DNA of 8,596 bases. Source: Tannerella sp. (GTDB lineage Bacteria; Bacteroidota; Bacteroidia; Bacteroidales; Tannerellaceae). Under the pieces are notes generated by a model that was given only the letters and a program-made list of their open reading frames with translations, had not been told where the DNA came from and did no database searches. The stretch lies in NCBI GenBank assembly GCA_031263835.1, contig JAISEZ010000038.1:1-8596 (forward strand). The letters are read 5' to 3'. Shown here in pieces: positions 6,827-8,596 of the stretch. Positions within the stretch are counted from its first letter, which is position 1. Each line of letters begins with the position of its first letter. Both the position numbers and the translations under genes were made by a program.

Positions 6827-6893
6827 ATTATCGCATCACGCCGCAAGTGTAGCCTGTGAATAAGGCCGGAATTTATCCCGGTGGGCGGGAATT

Positions 6894-6921
6894 GCAGAGA
6901 CGCGATGCATCACGCCTCTGC
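6894..6921. repeat. 28-bp palindrome (GCAGAGACGCGATG / CATCACGCCTCTGC)
   Basis: Two 14-nt arms abut with no loop and match at 12 of 14 positions. I recall the motif GAGACGCGATGCATCGCGTC as a recurring intergenic palindrome in varied bacterial genomes; this copy has two substitutions. It is probably REP-like. Confidence 0.5.
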
Positions 6922-6965
6922 CCCGATCTGCGCTCCGCTTGCAGGGGGTTATCCACCTGAGACAC

Positions 6966-6999
6966 CTCCGGCGTCAAATTACATTTGACAGATACGGAG
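6966..6999. repeat. Hairpin: CTCCG / GTCAAAT-TAC-ATTTGAC / CGGAG
   Basis: A perfect 7-bp stem (6973-6979 with 6983-6989) around a TAC loop is enclosed by a second 5-bp stem (6966-6970 with 6995-6999), separated by a 2/5-nt internal loop. No T-run follows, so a terminator role is weak. Confidence 0.45.
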
Positions 7000-7053
7000 T
7001 CGTCCGGCAGCCTCCATCCTGTTCCGTAATGGCGTAATGAGACCTGTCCCCGC

Positions 7054-7101
7054 CGCTCGCCCTTGAATCTTTGAATTTTTGAATCTTTGAATTACGATGA
7101 A
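7054..7101 (+). repeat. Dispersed repeat copy C
   Basis: The 23-nt core (7054-7076) is identical to copies A and B. TTGAATCTTTGAAT appears twice, 16 bp apart, as in copy A, and is followed by TACGATGAAAC as in copy B. It lies about 30 bp upstream of the methyltransferase promoter. Copies B and C bracket the tandem array. Confidence 0.8.
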
Positions 7102-7133
7102 ACCATGCCACATGCAGTATAAAAAACTTTCCG

Positions 7134-7141
7134 TAATTTTG
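7134..7141 (+). promoter_or_regulatory. Candidate -7 element of the methyltransferase promoter
   Basis: TAATTTTG matches TAnnTTTG. No good -33 TTTG is seen at the expected distance. Transcription would start near 7146-7148, downstream of the longest possible start codon (7097), which supports ATG 7208 as the real start. Confidence 0.5.
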
Positions 7142-7149
7142 CGGCGAAA

Positions 7150-7177
7150 TATTGAATCTGTTTTTATTGATTCGATA
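7150..7177. promoter_or_regulatory. Inverted repeat TATTGAATC-N10-GATTCGATA at the methyltransferase transcript start
   Basis: Nine-nt arms (7150-7158 and 7169-7177) match at 8 of 9 positions. They sit just after the -7 element, at or just beyond the expected transcription start, so they could be an operator or a 5' hairpin. AT-rich sequence makes chance possible. Confidence 0.35.
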
Positions 7178-7207
7178 CGGTTGTATAATGGTCTTCAAAA
7201 TAAAAAA

Positions 7208-7909
7208 ATGAGCAAACCGACTTTTGAATATACAGGGACTTCCAATCTTGAAGTCATGCAGGACGCGGTCAAATATAACGCGTTCCTTGCGTCACTGATA
7301 CTGAACCGGACGAAACACTGTCCTCAAAAAATGCTGGATATTGGCGCCGGCATAGGTGTAATGGCCGAACAAATGAGAAATGCGGGACATTCGGTAACAT
7401 GCATGGAGCCGGATGTACAGCAGGCAGGCATACTGACTGCAAAAGGATTTGAAGTATATACCTCGCTTGAAGAGATTCCCGATGAGACATTCGACTGGGT
7501 ATACGCATTCAATGTGCTGGAACATATTGCCGACGACGGACAGGCGCTGGTGGAATGGTCGGCAAAGTTAAAACCCGGCGCCGGAAACGGATTATTGATA
7601 TATGTGCCGGCTTTCGAAATACTTTTTTCAAGCATGGATCAACAGGTGGGTCATTTTCGGCGGTATCGAAAAAAGGAACTGACGGCAAAAATCCGGCAGG
7701 CGGGATTAGTTCCGGCCGGCAAAGCTCGCTATGCCGACTGCCTGGGATTTCTGGCAGCATTCATATACAAACTTGCAGATAAAAGCGGCAATCTCAACCG
7801 GAATAGCCTGATTTTTTATGACCGTTACTGTTTTCCGTTAAGCAAAATCGGAGACCTGTTTTTCAGAAAATTATTCGGCAAAAACGTGTTTATCATTGCC
7901 GAAAAATAA
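7208..7909 (+). CDS. Class I SAM-dependent methyltransferase
   Basis: The 233-residue product starts MSKPTFEYTG. The Rossmann motif I LDIGAGIG lies at residues 43-50, the acidic ribose-binding residue is Glu67 (CMEPD), and the motif DWVYAFNVLEHI at 96-107 is typical of Methyltransf_11/23 enzymes. The downstream segment GHFRRYRKKEL (148-158) and the ending YDRYCFPLSKIGDL...GKNVFIIAEK resemble methyltransferases often found beside polyprenyl-phosphate glycosyltransferases, but no such neighbour is visible here and the substrate is unknown. An in-frame ATG at 7097 would add 37 residues that do not look like part of the fold and would begin upstream of the candidate promoter. No Shine-Dalgarno site is present, only A-rich sequence before the ATG. 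GC content is visibly lower than in the efflux operon. Confidence 0.88.
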   Translation: MSKPTFEYTGTSNLEVMQDAVKYNAFLASLILNRTKHCPQKMLDIGAGIGVMAEQMRNAGHSVTCMEPDVQQAGILTAKGFEVYTSLEEIPDETFDWVYAFNVLEHIADDGQALVEWSAKLKPGAGNGLLIYVPAFEILFSSMDQQVGHFRRYRKKELTAKIRQAGLVPAGKARYADCLGFLAAFIYKLADKSGNLNRNSLIFYDRYCFPLSKIGDLFFRKLFGKNVFIIAEK

Positions 7910-7920
7910 ATGTTTCTGTT

Positions 7921-7940
7921 CGGAATCCGGCTGAATTCCG
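7921..7940. other. Weak hairpin after the methyltransferase gene
   Basis: CGGAAT (7921-7926) and ATTCCG (7935-7940) form a 6-bp stem with an 8-nt loop, 11 bp past the stop codon. There is no T-run, so it is only a doubtful terminator. Confidence 0.25.
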
Positions 7941-7957
7941 TCCGGAAGCAATGTTTC

Positions 7958-7985
7958 CATACTTCATACGGCATGGTTTTGTGCA
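7958..7985 (+). repeat. Third, single-arm copy of the 376-465 inverted-repeat element
   Basis: This 28-nt segment matches the right arm of the 376-465 element (read on the minus strand) at 23 of 28 positions, including the perfect run ATGGTTTTGTGCA at its end. Only one arm is present. It lies between convergent genes about 7.5 kb from the other copy. Confidence 0.6.
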
Positions 7986-8005
7986 TGGACATGAAGAATA
8001 AATTA

Positions 8006-8025
8006 TCACCACAGAGACACGGAGA
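8006..8025. repeat. CACAGAGACAC-type intergenic repeat
   Basis: The sequence CACCACAGAGACACGGAGA resembles a short repeat (CACCACAGAGACACAGAG...) that I recall as recurring between genes in many unrelated bacteria. Only one unit is present, between convergent genes. Confidence 0.4.
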
Positions 8026-8071
8026 AAATGTAATTTTGCCTTTCCAGGCATGCTAATTTGAAATACACTCA

Positions 8072-8596
8072 TCAGAAATCAACGCATTCTCCTTTTGTCT
8101 TCCAGCCAATGAAGCGGCATCCGGCACGTTCGGCGTATGGACGGAACGCTTCGGCTGCCTCAAAGGAGGGAGTAAAGTGCATCGGCGAAAAAACGGCCGT
8201 TTGAATACGGTCAACGAACTGTTCGGCGCCAAGCATGTAATCTTTTCCCAGGCGGGCGTCCACCGGGAACATGGCCAGATCCAACCGATCGGTCGTCTGC
8301 GCCAGCAGAGCGACTTCCGCCAGAAAGCTGCGCCCGGCAGCCTCTACTTCTTCGGGCGTCGATTCTTCGTTCCAGTGCCAATTGTTCAAATCTCCGGCGT
8401 GAAACAGCCGTTTGCCTTCCGCATCGACCAGGAACGAAACGCCCACATCGGTCGAACCGAATGCCTGAACGGTAACAACGTCGTCGCACCAGCTATCGCC
8501 TTTTGCCAGATATACCGCATCCGCAGATTTTGTTTTCCCGTGCTTCGGAATATCCGAGGAAAAAAGGTATTGAATATCCGGTCGCAAACGTTTCCA
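8072..8596 (-). CDS. Metallo-beta-lactamase-fold hydrolase, C-terminal part (cut by right edge)
   Basis: The visible 174 residues begin WKRLRPDIQYLFSSDIPKHG, in the middle of the protein; the N-terminal part with the HxHxDH metal motif lies outside. Seen here are GSTDVGVSFLVD and LFHAGDLNNWHW, the GD motif whose Asp bridges the metals, and FSPMHFTPS near the end, whose His is the likely last metal ligand. The pattern fits the UlaG/YtkL-like MBL-fold group. The substrate is unknown. It converges on the methyltransferase gene with 162 bp between the stops, so the two are not in one operon. Confidence 0.85.
   Translation of the reverse strand, partial: WKRLRPDIQYLFSSDIPKHGKTKSADAVYLAKGDSWCDDVVTVQAFGSTDVGVSFLVDAEGKRLFHAGDLNNWHWNEESTPEEVEAAGRSFLAEVALLAQTTDRLDLAMFPVDARLGKDYMLGAEQFVDRIQTAVFSPMHFTPSFEAAEAFRPYAERAGCRFIGWKTKGECVDF

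Larger units (their letters stand above)
6307..7133. other. Gene-poor, repeat-rich intergenic region
   Basis: This stretch of about 800 bp separates the divergently transcribed efflux operon and methyltransferase gene. I find no convincing intact protein gene or tRNA. It holds repeat copies B and C, a hairpin at 6431, the 42-bp tandem array, a 14-codon signal-peptide-like ORF at 6782 and palindromes at 6894 and 6966, all listed separately. The remainder (about 6307-6380 and 6842-6893) shows nothing I can name. Confidence 0.7.

Noticed and set aside
6432..6839. Short shared words TCGCATCAC (6432 and 6831) and GGGTGC (6457 and 6814) as ends of one mobile element around the array
   Set aside because: The matches are only 6 to 9 bases, lie in direct orientation and have no target duplication, so they could be chance.
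6974..7198. Minus-strand ORF of 74 codons ending GGCRTTPYLSNVI
   Set aside because: Similar tiny peptides are often annotated in Bacteroidota from repeated intergenic DNA; it covers repeat C and the methyltransferase promoter and shows no domain.
7097..7207. 37-residue N-terminal extension of the methyltransferase from ATG 7097
   Set aside because: It crosses the candidate promoter and the inverted repeat and does not resemble part of the methyltransferase fold.
8031..8038. TAATTTTG on the plus strand as a promoter
   Set aside because: It has no -33 partner and would read antisense into the hydrolase gene; a single TAnnTTTG match is expected by chance.

Overview
The window looks like chromosomal DNA of a Bacteroidota, probably a member of the Bacteroidales. 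Three promoter candidates match the Bacteroidota -7 consensus TAnnTTTG. Start codons are mostly preceded by A-rich stretches rather than Shine-Dalgarno sites. The protein families (ClpC N-domain, HAE1-type RND pump with lipoprotein partners) fit this phylum. I cannot name a genus from the sequence.

Layout: (1) 1-281, minus strand, the N-terminal end of a ClpC-type AAA+ chaperone, running off the left edge. (2) 282-549, an intergenic region with the clpC promoter, a 90-bp inverted-repeat element and copy A of a dispersed repeat. (3) 550-6183, minus strand, a two-gene efflux operon transcribed from a promoter near 6300: a periplasmic adaptor lipoprotein (MFP), then 21 bp later a single 1500-codon ORF that joins a complete HAE1/AcrB-like RND permease to a complete TolC/NodT-like outer membrane factor. 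(4) 6307-7133, about 800 bp with no convincing gene but dense repeats: copy B of the dispersed repeat, a strong hairpin, a 42-bp tandem array in which each unit holds two palindromes, a 14-codon signal-peptide-like ORF remnant, two more palindromes and copy C of the repeat. (5) 7208-7909, plus strand, a class I SAM-dependent methyltransferase. (6) 7910-8071, convergent intergenic DNA holding a third, half-length copy of the inverted-repeat arm and a CACAGAGACAC-type repeat. (7) 8072-8596, minus strand, the C-terminal part of a metallo-beta-lactamase-fold hydrolase, cut by the right edge.

Together the operon encodes all three parts of an envelope-spanning drug-efflux pump in two polypeptides. 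The notable point is that the outer membrane factor has no start codon of its own. Its lipoprotein signal (h-region plus VSSC lipobox, Cys1064) lies inside the fusion, directly after the last permease helix, so it could act as an extra membrane segment or as an internal signal-peptidase II site releasing the outer membrane part. The operon is more GC-rich than the flanking genes in the short stretches I counted, and is bracketed by direct repeats A and B.
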